Shown: piece by piece, positions 30,384 through 40,611 of the stretch
Layout: each line of letters opens with the position of its first letter
Position numbering within the stretch: the first letter of the stretch is position 1
NCBI RefSeq assembly: GCF_029919255.1
Contig: NZ_CP123991.1
Span: forward strand, 2,922,434 to 2,986,433
DNA: 64,000 nucleotides
Reading direction: 5' to 3'
Origin: a cyanobacterium endosymbiont of Epithemia clementina EcSB
GTDB lineage: Bacteria; Cyanobacteriota; Cyanobacteriia; Cyanobacteriales; Microcystaceae
The notes under the pieces: model-generated
Databases searched by the model: none
What the model was told of the DNA's origin: nothing
What the model saw: only the letters and a program-made list of their open reading frames with translations
Position numbers and translations under genes: made by a program

Positions 30384-31427
30384 ATGTCAGTTGTTTCCCT
30401 TGCAGAATTGCTAGAGTCTGGAGTTCACTTCGGTCATCAGACCCGCCGCTGGAACCCAAAAATGGACCCCTATATTTACACAGCTCGTAATGGGGTTCAT
30501 ATTATAGATTTAGTACAAACCGCCCAATTAATGGAAGATGCTTACGAATATGTACGCGTCTCTTCAAGTAAAGGGAAGCGGTTTCTTTTTGTGGGGACTA
30601 AACGTCAAGCAGCTGGGATTATTGCTCAAGAAGCCTCTCGTTGTGGAGCAAATTACGTTAACCAACGTTGGTTAGGAGGAATGCTCACCAACTGGGAAAC
30701 CATTAAAACCAGAGTTGAACGCCTCAAAGAATTAGAGTCTATGGAAACTAGTGGAAACCTAGCTCGCCGTCCCAAGAAAGAAGGATCGATGTTACGACGA
30801 GAACTAGGAAAACTCGATAAGTACCTGGGTGGGATTAAAACCATGCGCAAGCCTCCCGATGTGGTAGTTATTGTCGATCAGCGACGGGAATACAATGCCA
30901 TTTCTGAGTGCCAAAAACTAGGAATTCCCATTATCTCTCTTCTAGATACTAACTGTGATCCTGACTTCGCTGATATTCCTATTCCAGCTAACGACGATGC
31001 TATTCGTTCAATTAAGCTGATTCTGGGTAAATTAGCTGATGCTATTTACGAAGGTCGTCATGGCGAACTTGACTCTCAAGTGGATTACGAAGAGTTTGAA
31101 GAAAACCTCGAAGGAGATGATTATGAGGACTATTATGATTATAAGGAAGAAGAGGATGAGACAGAAAGTTTAGACTCACAGGAAATCATTAAGGAAGAAG
31201 AGGATGAGACAGAAAGTCTAGACTCACAGGAAATCATTAAGGAAGAAGAGGATGAGACAGAAAGTCTAGACTCACAGGAAATCATTAAGGAAGAAGAGGA
31301 TGAGACAGAAAGTCTAGACTCACAGGAAATCATTAAGGAAGAAGAGGATGAGACAGAAAGTCTAGACTCACAGGAAATCATTAACGACAAAACGAATCAT
31401 GAAGAAACTAATCATGAAGAGGAGTAA
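30384..31427 (+). CDS. rpsB: 30S ribosomal protein S2 with expanded acidic tail
   Basis: Structural component of the small ribosomal subunit. The conserved S2 core spans residues 1 to about 230 with the classic start [20 protein letters not shown], the [12 protein letters not shown] block near 94 and [20 protein letters not shown] near 177. The total of 347 residues is roughly 80 more than usual cyanobacterial S2. The excess is an acidic C-terminal tail containing five exact 16-residue repeats of the form [16 protein letters not shown] at residues 254-333, followed by an Asn/His/Glu-rich end. The frame is intact throughout. It is followed by tsf, 395 bases downstream, the usual order. A structured leader precedes it. 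Confidence 0.95.
   Translation: MSVVSLAELLESGVHFGHQTRRWNPKMDPYIYTARNGVHIIDLVQTAQLMEDAYEYVRVSSSKGKRFLFVGTKRQAAGIIAQEASRCGANYVNQRWLGGMLTNWETIKTRVERLKELESMETSGNLARRPKKEGSMLRRELGKLDKYLGGIKTMRKPPDVVVIVDQRREYNAISECQKLGIPIISLLDTNCDPDFADIPIPANDDAIRSIKLILGKLADAIYEGRHGELDSQVDYEEFEENLEGDDYEDYYDYKEEEDETESLDSQEIIKEEEDETESLDSQEIIKEEEDETESLDSQEIIKEEEDETESLDSQEIIKEEEDETESLDSQEIINDKTNHEETNHEEE
31143..31382 (+). repeat. Five tandem 48-base repeats in rpsB
   Basis: Five head-to-tail copies of a 48-base unit starting AAGGAAGAAGAGGATGAGAC and ending GAAATCATT. Copies 2-5 are identical; copy 1 differs by a single silent T for C (AGTTTA versus AGTCTA). Because 48 is a multiple of three the coding frame is kept. 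The near identity shows recent expansion. Confidence 0.97.
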
Positions 31428-31686
31428 ATTCGCCTCATTTTAGGTGGTCTAAGTTAACGAGATGTCTTTGTAATGTCTAGAGATCTTCCACCCTTCTGGT
31501 TAAATAAAATAACCACGACTAAGTTTCCTTATCATTGAAGGGGAACTGTAGAGTATAACTTGTGATAGGATTCTAAGATGAATCGAAAAACACCTACTGA
31601 GGGTCACTCAACAAGTTAAGCCTAACACTCAAGCCAACAGGGTAATTTTGGAAAGATGATCAGGAAAACCTAATAAGCCTGGAAAT

Positions 31687-31720
31687 CCCTTCTGTCGAAA
31701 CACTAATTTCGATAGAAGGG
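31687..31720 (+). promoter_or_regulatory. 14-base stem-loop between rpsB and tsf
   Basis: A 14-base stem with a six-base loop (CACTAA): CCCTTCTGTCGAAA at 31687-31700 pairs with TTTCGATAGAAGGG at 31707-31720, with a single G-U pair. It lies 102 bases before the tsf start. No U-run follows, so it is unlikely to be a simple terminator; RNA processing, attenuation or transcript stability are possible roles. Confidence 0.55.
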
Positions 31721-31822
31721 ATGTGGCAGAAGTGATGTTGCTGAGAATCTAAGACGGCAACTACAGTTTAATCTTAGCGGTTCAAGTCATTATAGTTAAA
31801 GCATTAGGAACATAAAGTTAAC

Positions 31823-32494
31823 ATGGCGGAAATCTCAGCAAAACAGGTTAAAGAGCTTCGAGAAAAAACGGGTGCTGGCATGATGGATTGCAAAAAAGCA
31901 CTCCGAGAAAACCGAGGCGATATGACTAAAGCTATAGAATGGCTACGGCAAAAAGGGATCACCTCAGCCGAGAAAAAATCTGGACGACAAACGGCAGAAG
32001 GATTGGTAGAAAGTTATATTCATACAGGAGGCCGCATTGGAGTTCTCGTAGAAGTTAACTGCGAAACTGACTTTGTTGCTCGCCGAGATGAATTTAAAAA
32101 TCTTGTTCGTAATGTGGCTATGCAAATTGCCGCCTGTCCTAATGTAGAGTACATTCAAGGGGCAGATATTCCGGAAGCCGTCATCGCTAAGGAAAAAGAA
32201 ATTGAGATGGGGCGAGATGATTTAGGCAGTAAACCTGACAACATCAAGGAAAAGATTGTTCAAGGACGGATTGAAAAGCGGATAAAAGAATTATCTTTGA
32301 TGAATCAACCCTATATTCGCGACCAAAGCATTGATATTGAAGAGTTGATTAAACAAACTATTTCTCAACTAGGAGAAAATATTCAAGTCCGCCGTTTTAC
32401 TCGCTTTGTTCTTGGAGAAGGGATTGAAAAGCTGGAAACCAATTTTGCCAAAGAAGTAGCGGAACAAACTGGTCAAATAAGTTCTGATCTATAA
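31823..32494 (+). CDS. tsf: Translation elongation factor Ts
   Basis: Guanine-nucleotide exchange factor that regenerates EF-Tu-GTP. The N-terminal UBA-like domain carries the signature [19 protein letters not shown] at residues 9-27. The core follows with [20 protein letters not shown] near 69-88, the TDF site that contacts EF-Tu. At 223 residues it is the short cyanobacterial/plastid type, ending after a single core subdomain. It lies downstream of rpsB, the usual partner gene, but separated by 395 bases including a strong hairpin, so it may also have its own promoter. Intact. Confidence 0.95.
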   Translation: MAEISAKQVKELREKTGAGMMDCKKALRENRGDMTKAIEWLRQKGITSAEKKSGRQTAEGLVESYIHTGGRIGVLVEVNCETDFVARRDEFKNLVRNVAMQIAACPNVEYIQGADIPEAVIAKEKEIEMGRDDLGSKPDNIKEKIVQGRIEKRIKELSLMNQPYIRDQSIDIEELIKQTISQLGENIQVRRFTRFVLGEGIEKLETNFAKEVAEQTGQISSDL

Positions 32495-32648
32495 ATTAAG
32501 GGAGAAGAGAAAGTGGAAGGAGTTGCCCCTCAGACTGGAACTTCTGTAGAAATAATTGGCTCCGTCAGCCAAGGCTGAAATCCCCTTAAAGATCCTCTGT
32601 AAAAAAGGGAAAAAGAAAAATAGTCTTCTTCTTATATAGACTTTTTGT

Positions 32649-32692
32649 AAAAGGCAAAAGAAAGAGCGATATTGCTAAACTTTTGCCTTTTT
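32649..32692 (+). terminator. Terminator hairpin after tsf
   Basis: A perfect 12-base stem AAAAGGCAAAAG (32649-32660) with CTTTTGCCTTTT (32680-32691) and a 19-base loop, followed by a further T and TAAC. The T-rich 3' arm is typical of rho-independent terminators. It closes the rpsB-tsf region. Confidence 0.65.
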
Positions 32693-32758
32693 AACATTGA
32701 TCGTAAATCTACTAAGTAAACTGTTAGTTAGAAAGTAATCGAAATCGAACTTAAAATT

Positions 32759-33616
32759 ATGCCCAAATCTCTCCAGCAAATTCGACAGGATCTGACAGTC
32801 TTTGAAGAGAAAACTAAGGAACTTGCACTTGAATTAAGTCGACTTTATAGTAACTACTTAGAATCTTTGAGTCAATCAGTTCAACAACAACTAATTTTAG
32901 CTTGCTATCATATTTGTACTCAAATTTATCCTGAACAATTTTTAAAATTATCTTTTAGTAAAAGGGAAAAGTTACAAAATAATTTACGTCAATTAGGTCA
33001 AGAAATTCAGGACCAACTTTTATTTTATTCAAAACCCCCTTCTTCTGTTCTACAGACTACTGTTACTGAGCAAATAGTATTCCAGTTATCTGAGTTAGAA
33101 GAACCTTTATCTAAGATAAATGATTCAGAAGTAGATCCAGAATTTCAAGTTTTAAAAATTGAAAATCCTGAAGAGTTAGTGAACTGGTGTAAGATGATAG
33201 AACAGAGAATTAATGATACTTTAGAAAGTCTTTCTAAAAAAACTAATAATTATTTGCAGCAAGCTCAAATTATTCCTCCTAATTTACCTCCTCAGTTATT
33301 AGAAATGGCTTTTAAAGCCGAAGAAGGAGAACTGTCTGCAGGGAGAACACCTAACATAATTAATTTGTTGGTGGAGACTAATCGAGAAAAAAAGGAAAAA
33401 GGAGAAGAATCTGAATCAGAAATTACTAGATTTTCTGCTATTCAGTTACAATTATCAGAAATCGTCTTTGCTAATGCGACTTTAAGTTTGAAACGGAAGG
33501 AGATTCGTAAGTTTTTAGAAAAGTTAAAAAAAATACATCAAAGCTATCGTCAAGCGCAACAGGAATACGCAAAAGTAGAGGCCGAAACTGCCTGGCGTTC
33601 AAGTTGGCATGAATAG
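32759..33616 (+). CDS. Conserved-looking coiled-coil protein, unknown function
   Basis: A 285-residue soluble protein, strongly helical and Gln/Glu/Lys-rich with heptad-like stretches at residues 1-75, 130-170 and 220-280. It lacks signal peptide, membrane span and recognisable catalytic residues. A central PPNLPPQLLEMAFKAEEGE stretch near residue 173 breaks the helices. The start ATG follows a weak ribosome site. I do not recognise the family, though the clean frame and length support a real gene. It is convergent with the ABC1 kinase gene. Confidence 0.7.
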   Translation: MPKSLQQIRQDLTVFEEKTKELALELSRLYSNYLESLSQSVQQQLILACYHICTQIYPEQFLKLSFSKREKLQNNLRQLGQEIQDQLLFYSKPPSSVLQTTVTEQIVFQLSELEEPLSKINDSEVDPEFQVLKIENPEELVNWCKMIEQRINDTLESLSKKTNNYLQQAQIIPPNLPPQLLEMAFKAEEGELSAGRTPNIINLLVETNREKKEKGEESESEITRFSAIQLQLSEIVFANATLSLKRKEIRKFLEKLKKIHQSYRQAQQEYAKVEAETAWRSSWHE

Positions 33617-33658
33617 TTTTTCTACATAAGAAAAATACAAAACAAAAAAGTTAGATAA

Positions 33659-35347
33659 TCAACTTTTTTGATCAAAAGAATTATTGATTTTTTCCTGATT
33701 CATCAAAGTAATTATGGAACCCAAAAAAAACAAACCAAATAACCCTGATAATCCAAAACCAATCACAGCCAATTTAAGATATGTGGTGATGACTAACATA
33801 AAAGTTGATAACAAAGTAAATCCTGTTAAACAGGCATAAATTAAGCATTTAATCCCTAAATTAATAAGTTTAAGGGTTCTTTTGTTTTCTAGAGAACAAA
33901 TCCGAAATTGCAGTTCCCCTTGGTCAATTTTTTGGACCAGCCTTTGCATTAATCGATTGGTTGAATTAGGATTTTGCCAGTTTTTTTTGATAAAGTCTTT
34001 TGCTTGTTTAGCTGTGGCACTAATAATTATTCCTTGCCCCTTACTTAAGACAATACTTCTAACAAAAGGTTTGCTTGCTGCTAACAAGTTATATTGAGGA
34101 TCTAGTGCACGAGCAATACCATCGAGAGTAGTCAAAGATTTAATAATAAACGTCATCTGAGGCGGTAAACGAAATGGTTGTTTTTTGAACATTGAATACA
34201 CTTCATCACCAATCACCTCAAATGCTTTAACGTCTACCGGTTTATCTCGAAAATTTTCCAAGATAAATCCAACAATCCGTTTAATGGAACTCATATCTTT
34301 TAATGGTTCAATTAACCCCATATAGACTAAAGTTTCAACGACTTTATCTGTATCTCTTTTTAAGACAGCAAAAAAGGCTTGAATCATTTGTGCTTTAGCC
34401 ATCAATTTAACTTCTGCCATGGTACCAAAATCATAAAAAATCAACTCTCCTCTTTGACTCACAGCCATATTTCCAGGGTGGGGATCGGATTGAAAAAAGC
34501 CATCAATTAATAATTGTTTTAGATAGGAACAAATTCCTAGTTGAATTATACTATCTAAATTAATTCCATTATCCTTTAAAGTGGTACGATCATCTATTTT
34601 AATTCCAGGGAGATATTCTAACACTAAGATTCTTTTAGTGGTATATTTCCAATATACTTTAGGAACTTTAATTTGCGAGTAGCATTTGAAGTTTTTTCGA
34701 AAACGATCTGCATTTTTTCCTTCGCGAATATAATCTATTTCTTGAAATAAAAGCTCAAAAAACTCTTTGTAAATTGCTTCAAGCTGATATTGTCTAAATT
34801 TAGAAAAATAGCGATTAAGTAAACAAATTAAACGATGTAGAATTTCAAAATCTAAATTAAAAATTTTTTCTAATCCAGTTCGTTGAACTTTAACAACAAC
34901 TTCTTGTCCTGTATACAATTTAGCGCGATGAACTTGTCCTAAACTTGCTGAGGCCAGGGGGATTGACTCAAAGTCCTTAAATAACTTATCAATTGACTTA
35001 CCTAGTTCAGTTTCTATTACGTTGATTGCCTCATCTGAATTAAAAGGAGGAACTCGATCTTGTAATTGACTCAATTCTTGAATATATTCAAAGGGAATAA
35101 TATCAACACGGGTAGAAAGGGACTGACCAATTTTAATAAATGTTGGACCTAATTCTAACAAGTTTTTCACCAACCATCTTGCACGTTTGTGTCTACGTTT
35201 AGAGGAATTATTTCGAATTAGTTTATCCCATCCTAACCCTAAAAAAAATTTAAAAATAACCCCAAAAATATCCCATTGACGCATCATAGGAGAAAGTTTA
35301 GAACGTTGCCAACGCGGCGACTTAGACAATACTCTCTGGGTAAGCAT
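33659..35347 (-). CDS. ABC1/UbiB-family atypical kinase
   Basis: Membrane-associated atypical kinase/ATPase related to AarF, UbiB and the plastoglobule ABC1K proteins, which support quinone metabolism. Diagnostic motifs are GPTFIKIGQSLSTR (the KxGQ motif) near residue 68, the alanine-rich loop LASASLGQVH near 133, VVKVQR near 152, DPHPGN near 288 and DFGTMAE near 304. Two C-terminal membrane spans lie near residues 500-550. The frame begins with a TTG at 35356, but the ATG at 35347 is preferred, giving 562 residues. Prenylquinone (plastoquinone) upkeep for respiration is a reasonable role, but unproven. Confidence 0.9.
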   Translation of the reverse strand: MLTQRVLSKSPRWQRSKLSPMMRQWDIFGVIFKFFLGLGWDKLIRNNSSKRRHKRARWLVKNLLELGPTFIKIGQSLSTRVDIIPFEYIQELSQLQDRVPPFNSDEAINVIETELGKSIDKLFKDFESIPLASASLGQVHRAKLYTGQEVVVKVQRTGLEKIFNLDFEILHRLICLLNRYFSKFRQYQLEAIYKEFFELLFQEIDYIREGKNADRFRKNFKCYSQIKVPKVYWKYTTKRILVLEYLPGIKIDDRTTLKDNGINLDSIIQLGICSYLKQLLIDGFFQSDPHPGNMAVSQRGELIFYDFGTMAEVKLMAKAQMIQAFFAVLKRDTDKVVETLVYMGLIEPLKDMSSIKRIVGFILENFRDKPVDVKAFEVIGDEVYSMFKKQPFRLPPQMTFIIKSLTTLDGIARALDPQYNLLAASKPFVRSIVLSKGQGIIISATAKQAKDFIKKNWQNPNSTNRLMQRLVQKIDQGELQFRICSLENKRTLKLINLGIKCLIYACLTGFTLLSTFMLVITTYLKLAVIGFGLSGLFGLFFLGSIITLMNQEKINNSFDQKS

Positions 35348-36868
35348 AAAAATCAAAAATAGCTATTAAGTAATAACTTAATCCTACAACAATTATACCG
35401 TATTCAAAATTACCTATTAATTCATAAATTATTTTAATTATGTCATTAAGTGATTCTACTACTTCTTTGAAGATAGTCAACCTTAAGTTAATACTAGGAA
35501 TCGCCGTACAAATACTCAATTGTTATCCGTAAAAAAGCTCAAAAAAGTATAATAAAATTTGACTGTCAAGACGATGACATTTTTTTTAAAAAAAACATAT
35601 ACTAAAATCCTGGAAGATAATTATAGTCTAAGAAGTTTTCATACGGATTTCTTATTTATTTTTTATGGAAACAGAATTATTCAAAATACTCAGTAATACT
35701 AGATATCTTGAACATTTTTTCATTAAATTAGTATCTCTTGTAAACTTACAAGAAGTCAAGTCAATAGTTTGACTCTCCGATAGGAGCTTATCAAAGTTGA
35801 TATATATATTTGAATTTATATTTTTATATATATTTAAGTTTGTATTTTTTTGTTTTTTTAAAAAAATCATCTCTTCAATTAATCTATTGAGAGGAGTTAA
35901 AGTCAAAATAAAACCTTAATTTCTCTAATGTCAACATTTTATATTCTAAGTGTAGATTTTTTTGTTTTATCTAGTTTTAGGTTTACCCATTTTCTTTCGA
36001 TAAAAAATAACTGTTCTTTAAGAACATCATGTATAAATTCTTTGTGACATAGAATCGCGATTACCATTTTAATAAAAGTCAAAAAATTGCGAGTATTATA
36101 CCTCATAACAACTAATCAATATTATTAGTTGTTTGTTCCATACAAGTTGTTGGCGGGTTGTTATCCACCAAAGTTTAAATATATACTTTTATTTTAAGGA
36201 CTGCAGATATTCCGACTAAAGAGTAATTAGTAGAATAATCTTTGTTCAGATAAATTATTGGTGATAGATAATTTGAAATGACTAAAGCTACAAGCGATTA
36301 CTATCTAATTAAATAGAGATTCAATTTTTTTCTATTAAAATCACATTTATTTTCCTATTGAATATCATCTTTTTCTAAAAAAAATCCCTCAAAAATCTCA
36401 GTAAAAGTATAATTGTATTATTAAGATCTCGTTGATAGTTTTAGAGAAACTAAAAATTGCCCTCACTTTAAGTGGTTTAGATTGACTTATTGATCCAAGG
36501 TTAAAATATTAACTATAACAGGATTTATTTATAAACTTAAGACATATCCCTAGCTGTCCAGCTAATAAACTTGAATAGTAGCTAATTATCTATCTCAGTA
36601 ACAATGGGACCAGTACTTGATGGTATAACCTTTTAATTAGCAATGGTTTCAATAGCATGAATAGTGCATTACTCTAAACAATAGAATTGTCTAGAATCTG
36701 GCATTTCAATAATACCCTGTTTCTATAAATTGAATGAACAATCAGGAGATAAACATTTATCATTAACGAGTCACTATTGGCTGTTAACCATTTACTGATG
36801 ACTTAAAATGTTTTTTGCACCACTTGGTTAGATTCAATTGTATTTGCACTTCAAATATGGGAAAAATT
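35348..36868. other. Gene-poor AT-rich stretch of 1.5 kb
   Basis: No convincing gene on either strand. The minus-strand frame at 35652-35906 (84 codons) is Asn/Ile/Lys-rich and looks like chance. Between about 36560 and 36850 the minus strand gives short protein-like phrases broken by stops, possibly a last trace of a gene I could not identify. Confidence 0.45.
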
Positions 36869-38431
36869 TTACAAACCTAGATCAACGGCAATACGATGGC
36901 TGCAAGCAAACCCAGAGAAGGCAACTGCATTTAACCCTTGTCCGGGAAAAGTACTGTCTCCCACACAATAAAGACCAGTGATCTCAGTCCGGTTAAAAGG
37001 CATTCCCAACAACCCTGCTAATTTCTGCTTTGGAATAGGGCCATAGGTTCCGTCATCTCGTCCTAAAAACCGTCGATGAGTGCGGGGTGTTCCCACTTCT
37101 TTATAGTCCAAAGCTTGGTTTAAACCTGGAAAAATCTTTTCTAACCTTTCAATTAAGTCGTTACTAGATCTTTCTTTTTGTTTTTGGTATTCCCTAGCAG
37201 AGAGTCCTTGCCATTCTTTAATCCAGCTTGGAGTAAAGGTGTGGATAATATGATGATCACGAGGAGCTAAACTCGGATCAAGAAGAGTAGGAATAGAAAC
37301 AAAAATCGTCCCCTGTTCAGCTTCCATCTTATCCCAATTTTCCAACAAAACATGATGACATTCAGTTCGAGGAGGCAATAAATCAGCCTTAACCCCTAAA
37401 TGTAAACTGAGAAAACTGGGGGATTTTTGATAACGATTCCTCCATCGTTTTTCCTTAGCCGGCATTACTTTGGGGTCCAATAATTTTTCAAAAGTATCCC
37501 AACGAGTGGCATTAGAAACAATACGCTTAGCAAAATATTGTTGTCCGCTGGCCAATTCTACGCCTACCGCTTTTCCCTTTTCTAGCAAAATTTTAGTAAC
37601 TTTAGCCTTAAACTGAACCTTTCCCTTAACTTTTTCAAGTCCTTCCACTAATTTCTGGGCAATTTGTCCTACTCCCCCTTTGGGATAATTAATTCCTCCA
37701 TAATGACGGTCAGAAAATACCATCCCTGCATTGATCATCGAGGTGAGATCGGACCGAACCACTGACCAGCAGTAACATTCCATATCAATGAACTTTAATA
37801 AAAGTAGATCACTGATGTAGCGTCGGGCAATTTCTCCCGCATTTTGCGGTAAATATTTAATCAACTTAAAACAAGCCCCGGGATTTTGAAAAAAGACCCG
37901 TGTTAAGTAACGAGGTTCTTCCAAGGAAAGTAACTCGATAGTATTAAGGCAATTAAATACTTTCCAACATTCGCCGTAAAAACGGCGAATTCCTGTTTTT
38001 TCCTGCGGAAATTTAGTAATTAATTCTTCTAAAAATTTCTCATAGTCTCGATGGACTTTTAGGTCTAATCCTTGAGGTAAATGATAATGAATCTGCACAA
38101 GATCTTCAATTGTTTCCAGGCTAACATCAACGGCTTCTAGAGCGCGGGTGAGTAAGTTGGTCGTTCCTTGGCTACCAAACCCGAAAATCATAGACGCACC
38201 CACATCAAAGCGGTATCCTTCCCGTTCGAAATATCCCGCGCTTCCTCCAGGAATTAAATACTGTTCTAATACTAGGACTTTTGCTCCCTTGGCTGCTAAT
38301 TGAGTAGCAGTGACTAACCCTCCGATTCCTGAGCCAATCACGATGACATCATAGTCTGGAGTCTTCCCTATGCTTGTAGACATCATTATTGAAGACTCGC
38401 TTTGTACGATCATTTTTTTTCTTTCATCCAT
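36869..38431 (-). CDS. crtH: Carotene isomerase CrtH (prolycopene isomerase)
   Basis: FAD-dependent isomerase that converts poly-cis lycopene from the cyanobacterial/plant carotenoid route to all-trans lycopene. An N-terminal dinucleotide fold DVIVIGSGIGGLVTATQLA starts near residue 28 and is followed by VLVLEQYLIPGGSAGYF near 53. The C-terminal FAD-binding signature GLYCVGDSTFPGQGLNAVAF is near 487. The total of 520 residues is typical once the variable N-terminus is allowed for; the real start may be the methionine at residue 16 or 17. The gene is undamaged. Retention of carotenoid isomerisation in a cell losing chlorophyll suggests a membrane-protective use (inference). Confidence 0.92.
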   Translation of the reverse strand: MDERKKMIVQSESSIMMSTSIGKTPDYDVIVIGSGIGGLVTATQLAAKGAKVLVLEQYLIPGGSAGYFEREGYRFDVGASMIFGFGSQGTTNLLTRALEAVDVSLETIEDLVQIHYHLPQGLDLKVHRDYEKFLEELITKFPQEKTGIRRFYGECWKVFNCLNTIELLSLEEPRYLTRVFFQNPGACFKLIKYLPQNAGEIARRYISDLLLLKFIDMECYCWSVVRSDLTSMINAGMVFSDRHYGGINYPKGGVGQIAQKLVEGLEKVKGKVQFKAKVTKILLEKGKAVGVELASGQQYFAKRIVSNATRWDTFEKLLDPKVMPAKEKRWRNRYQKSPSFLSLHLGVKADLLPPRTECHHVLLENWDKMEAEQGTIFVSIPTLLDPSLAPRDHHIIHTFTPSWIKEWQGLSAREYQKQKERSSNDLIERLEKIFPGLNQALDYKEVGTPRTHRRFLGRDDGTYGPIPKQKLAGLLGMPFNRTEITGLYCVGDSTFPGQGLNAVAFSGFACSHRIAVDLGL

Positions 38432-38886
38432 ATCCTTAGTTAGGATAACAACTTATTGATTGACTTTTCTAGTGTATCTTGTCGAATAATAAAAAGATTA
38501 AGTGTTAAAAAACAGGGGAAAAGTCCTCAATTTCTTGAACAATTCCACCTGCAGAGCTTTGAGAAGAGAACACATCAGACATCTACAGAAACTTACTTTA
38601 TCACCTTGCTTATGCTGGCTTTAGAACTATTGCTAAAGATAGCAATATAACTTCAACTGTAGTTTTCTTAAAAAGATATATTAGTAGTTTTAGAATTTTT
38701 TTAAAAAAATTGATATTAGGGATTCTCATCAAGAATGGAGATAACAATTTGGTTTAAACTTAATATTTCGTAATCCTTGTTGATTATATTTTGGATTATT
38801 TTCCAAGATTATTTATGATATAAAGTTAAAGATGTTTTCTGCTCGTCTTTTTTTACGAGCGTTGAAGGTTATTGATTATCTGAATC
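38432..38886. other. Intergenic region between crtH and the J-domain gene
   Basis: Divergent-promoter region of 455 bases. A small hairpin GCTCGT/ACGAGC occurs about 40 bases before the J-domain gene start. A 64-codon frame at 38456 is not gene-like. Confidence 0.4.
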
Positions 38887-39792
38887 ATGAATTTTCTAAC
38901 GTTTGTTGGAGATTTACTCCAGGATTTGTTGCTTTTAACTCTTATTTTCTGTGGCATTTGTTGGCTATTACCTCCGTCTGAGTCTTCAAACAAAGAGCTT
39001 AAGGGCCAATTTAGACGACTAACTTGTTTATTGGAAGATGCTCCCCAAAGTTCTTTGCGTGGACAAGCTTATTCATTGGCAACCCCTCTTATGACCCCTT
39101 TCGCGTGTCTATTAGAAGATGCTCCCCAAAGTTCTTTGCGTGGACAAGCTTATCCATTGGCAACCCCTCTTATGACCCCTTTCGCGTGTATCTGGGATAA
39201 AGGATGGTATATTTTTTACCATCAAAGATTAGCCAAACCTGGGGTTAATTATTGGGAGTGGAAAAATTTTCCCCTTGCCACCCAAGTTGTCCCAGAATTA
39301 TTCTGGTTATGGAGTTTGCCTGAACCTAAAAGAACTCCAAAGCTGATCCTAGAATCTTTGGCCAAAGAGGATCAGTCTTTTTGGAACCAAGAAACTATCG
39401 ATAGATTTCGGCAATGGCACCATCAAGCTACCCAACGTCTAGGGTTAAGTAACCTTCAGACTATTTATCAGGTGTTTTATGGAATGTCTTGGGAACGGTT
39501 GCAACCTATTGTGAGTGAACACCCTCTCCCCCTTAACCGTGCGCTCTTTGATGAGTCGTCTCCTTGGTGGAAAGTTCTAGACCTTCATCCTTTTCCCACT
39601 TCGCTGCAAGTTGAGCAAACTTATAAGAGTTTAATTCGTCTTTGGCATCCTGATCGAACTCAACATCCCCTAGCTCATTATGTCACAGCCCGTCTTAATG
39701 GCGCTTACGAAGAATATCAACTGCGTCAGCAGAGGAATTCTCAAAAACTTAGTTTAGTTCAACAATGGTTCAAATCACAATTTTATTCCTGA
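38887..39792 (+). CDS. Membrane-anchored J-domain protein with internal duplication
   Basis: Predicted DnaJ-type co-chaperone. A single N-terminal membrane span (residues about 9-29) is followed by a 27-residue segment present twice in tandem (residues 47-73 and 74-100), then a middle region rich in Trp and Pro. A C-terminal J-domain of about residues 228-282 carries the essential HPD motif (LWHPDRTQH near 252). The J-domain at the C-terminus and membrane anchor at the N-terminus suggest it recruits Hsp70 to a membrane site. The 301-residue frame is intact. The duplication is specific enough to be recent; partners are unknown. Confidence 0.82.
   Translation: MNFLTFVGDLLQDLLLLTLIFCGICWLLPPSESSNKELKGQFRRLTCLLEDAPQSSLRGQAYSLATPLMTPFACLLEDAPQSSLRGQAYPLATPLMTPFACIWDKGWYIFYHQRLAKPGVNYWEWKNFPLATQVVPELFWLWSLPEPKRTPKLILESLAKEDQSFWNQETIDRFRQWHHQATQRLGLSNLQTIYQVFYGMSWERLQPIVSEHPLPLNRALFDESSPWWKVLDLHPFPTSLQVEQTYKSLIRLWHPDRTQHPLAHYVTARLNGAYEEYQLRQQRNSQKLSLVQQWFKSQFYS
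39025..39186 (+). repeat. Two tandem 81-base repeats inside the J-domain gene
   Basis: Copy 1 (39025-39105) and copy 2 (39106-39186) are nearly identical and encode 27 residues each, starting CLLEDAPQSSLRGQAY and ending ATPLMTPFA. The only amino-acid change is Ser to Pro at position 17 of the unit. The frame is preserved. Confidence 0.95.
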
Positions 39793-40611
39793 TATTCCGC
39801 CCGAGGAGCTACCCAAGCATACAGTATAGACTTCCCAGCTGCTCCACTGGTCTTTTCTAGATAAGAAATTATCTCTTTATCCACCCTTGTCTAGACACCT
39901 CCACAGTTAAAACTACAAGCTATTGAGCAGCTGTCAATATATAGGTTTTTAACTACCAGAAAAACTCTTTCACCCCTTTCTGGCTTCTTAACATTGTCGA
40001 CTGTCTGGCACAATCTAGGGATACGTATCCTCACTGTCCTAAACTTGAGGTTCGCCCTTTGATTTCTTAGCCCGTTTCCAGACGCCGATTAGATTTATTC
40101 TATTCCTCCGGCTTTTATAGTTTTGTCTCAAACCCTGACTACTTTTTTATTTCTGCACCAAGACACTGTCGAGCCTCGCTATGTTCGATGTGTATCCATT
40201 ATTTGTAGTATGGTACTTCCGCGGAGAAGCCAAAGTTTACTCTAATTTATGTTAATTGAACGCTCTATGAAGACTTTTAAATTATATGACATCGAATGTA
40301 ATTTCTTTCTTAGGGGGAGACTGTGCCTCTGAAAAGAAAACTACAGTTAAAACAATTCTTGCGTTACGGAGTCATAATTCAATTACTGGATTGATATTAA
40401 ATTTTATTAAATAGCTTTTATTGATTTTATTACTCAATAATTATGAATAATAAATATATTATTCAGATCTAAAACAAACAGTTCTCTAAGTTTGATTTAC
40501 GAAACAAGGGGATTTTCTGAATAAATTTGAGACGCATATTTTTAGTATTAGACTTTTATTTTTCTTTAATAAACCTCAACAATCCTGATCACTTGATAGT
40601 AATAAAGTTAA
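39793..40611. other. Gene-free region between J-domain gene and dead ho1
   Basis: Part of this stretch (about 39810-40200) is less AT-rich than other gaps, which may mean a former gene, but no translated fragment could be matched to a known protein. The rest is AT-rich. Confidence 0.4.

Noticed and set aside
31139-31390. Minus-strand frame of 83 codons with repeated Ser-rich units
   Set aside because: It is the mirror of the rpsB tandem repeat; any in-frame 48-base repeat yields a long repetitive frame on the other strand.
35652-35906. 84-codon minus-strand frame
   Set aside because: Asn/Ile/Lys-rich with no motif, in a region of extreme AT content where such frames arise by chance.
38456-38650. 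64-codon frame upstream of the J-domain gene
   Set aside because: No ribosome site, no motif, and it lies in the divergent promoter region.
39810-40200. Possible transposase remnant in a less AT-rich patch
   Set aside because: No transposase motif, terminal inverted repeat or target duplication could be found.
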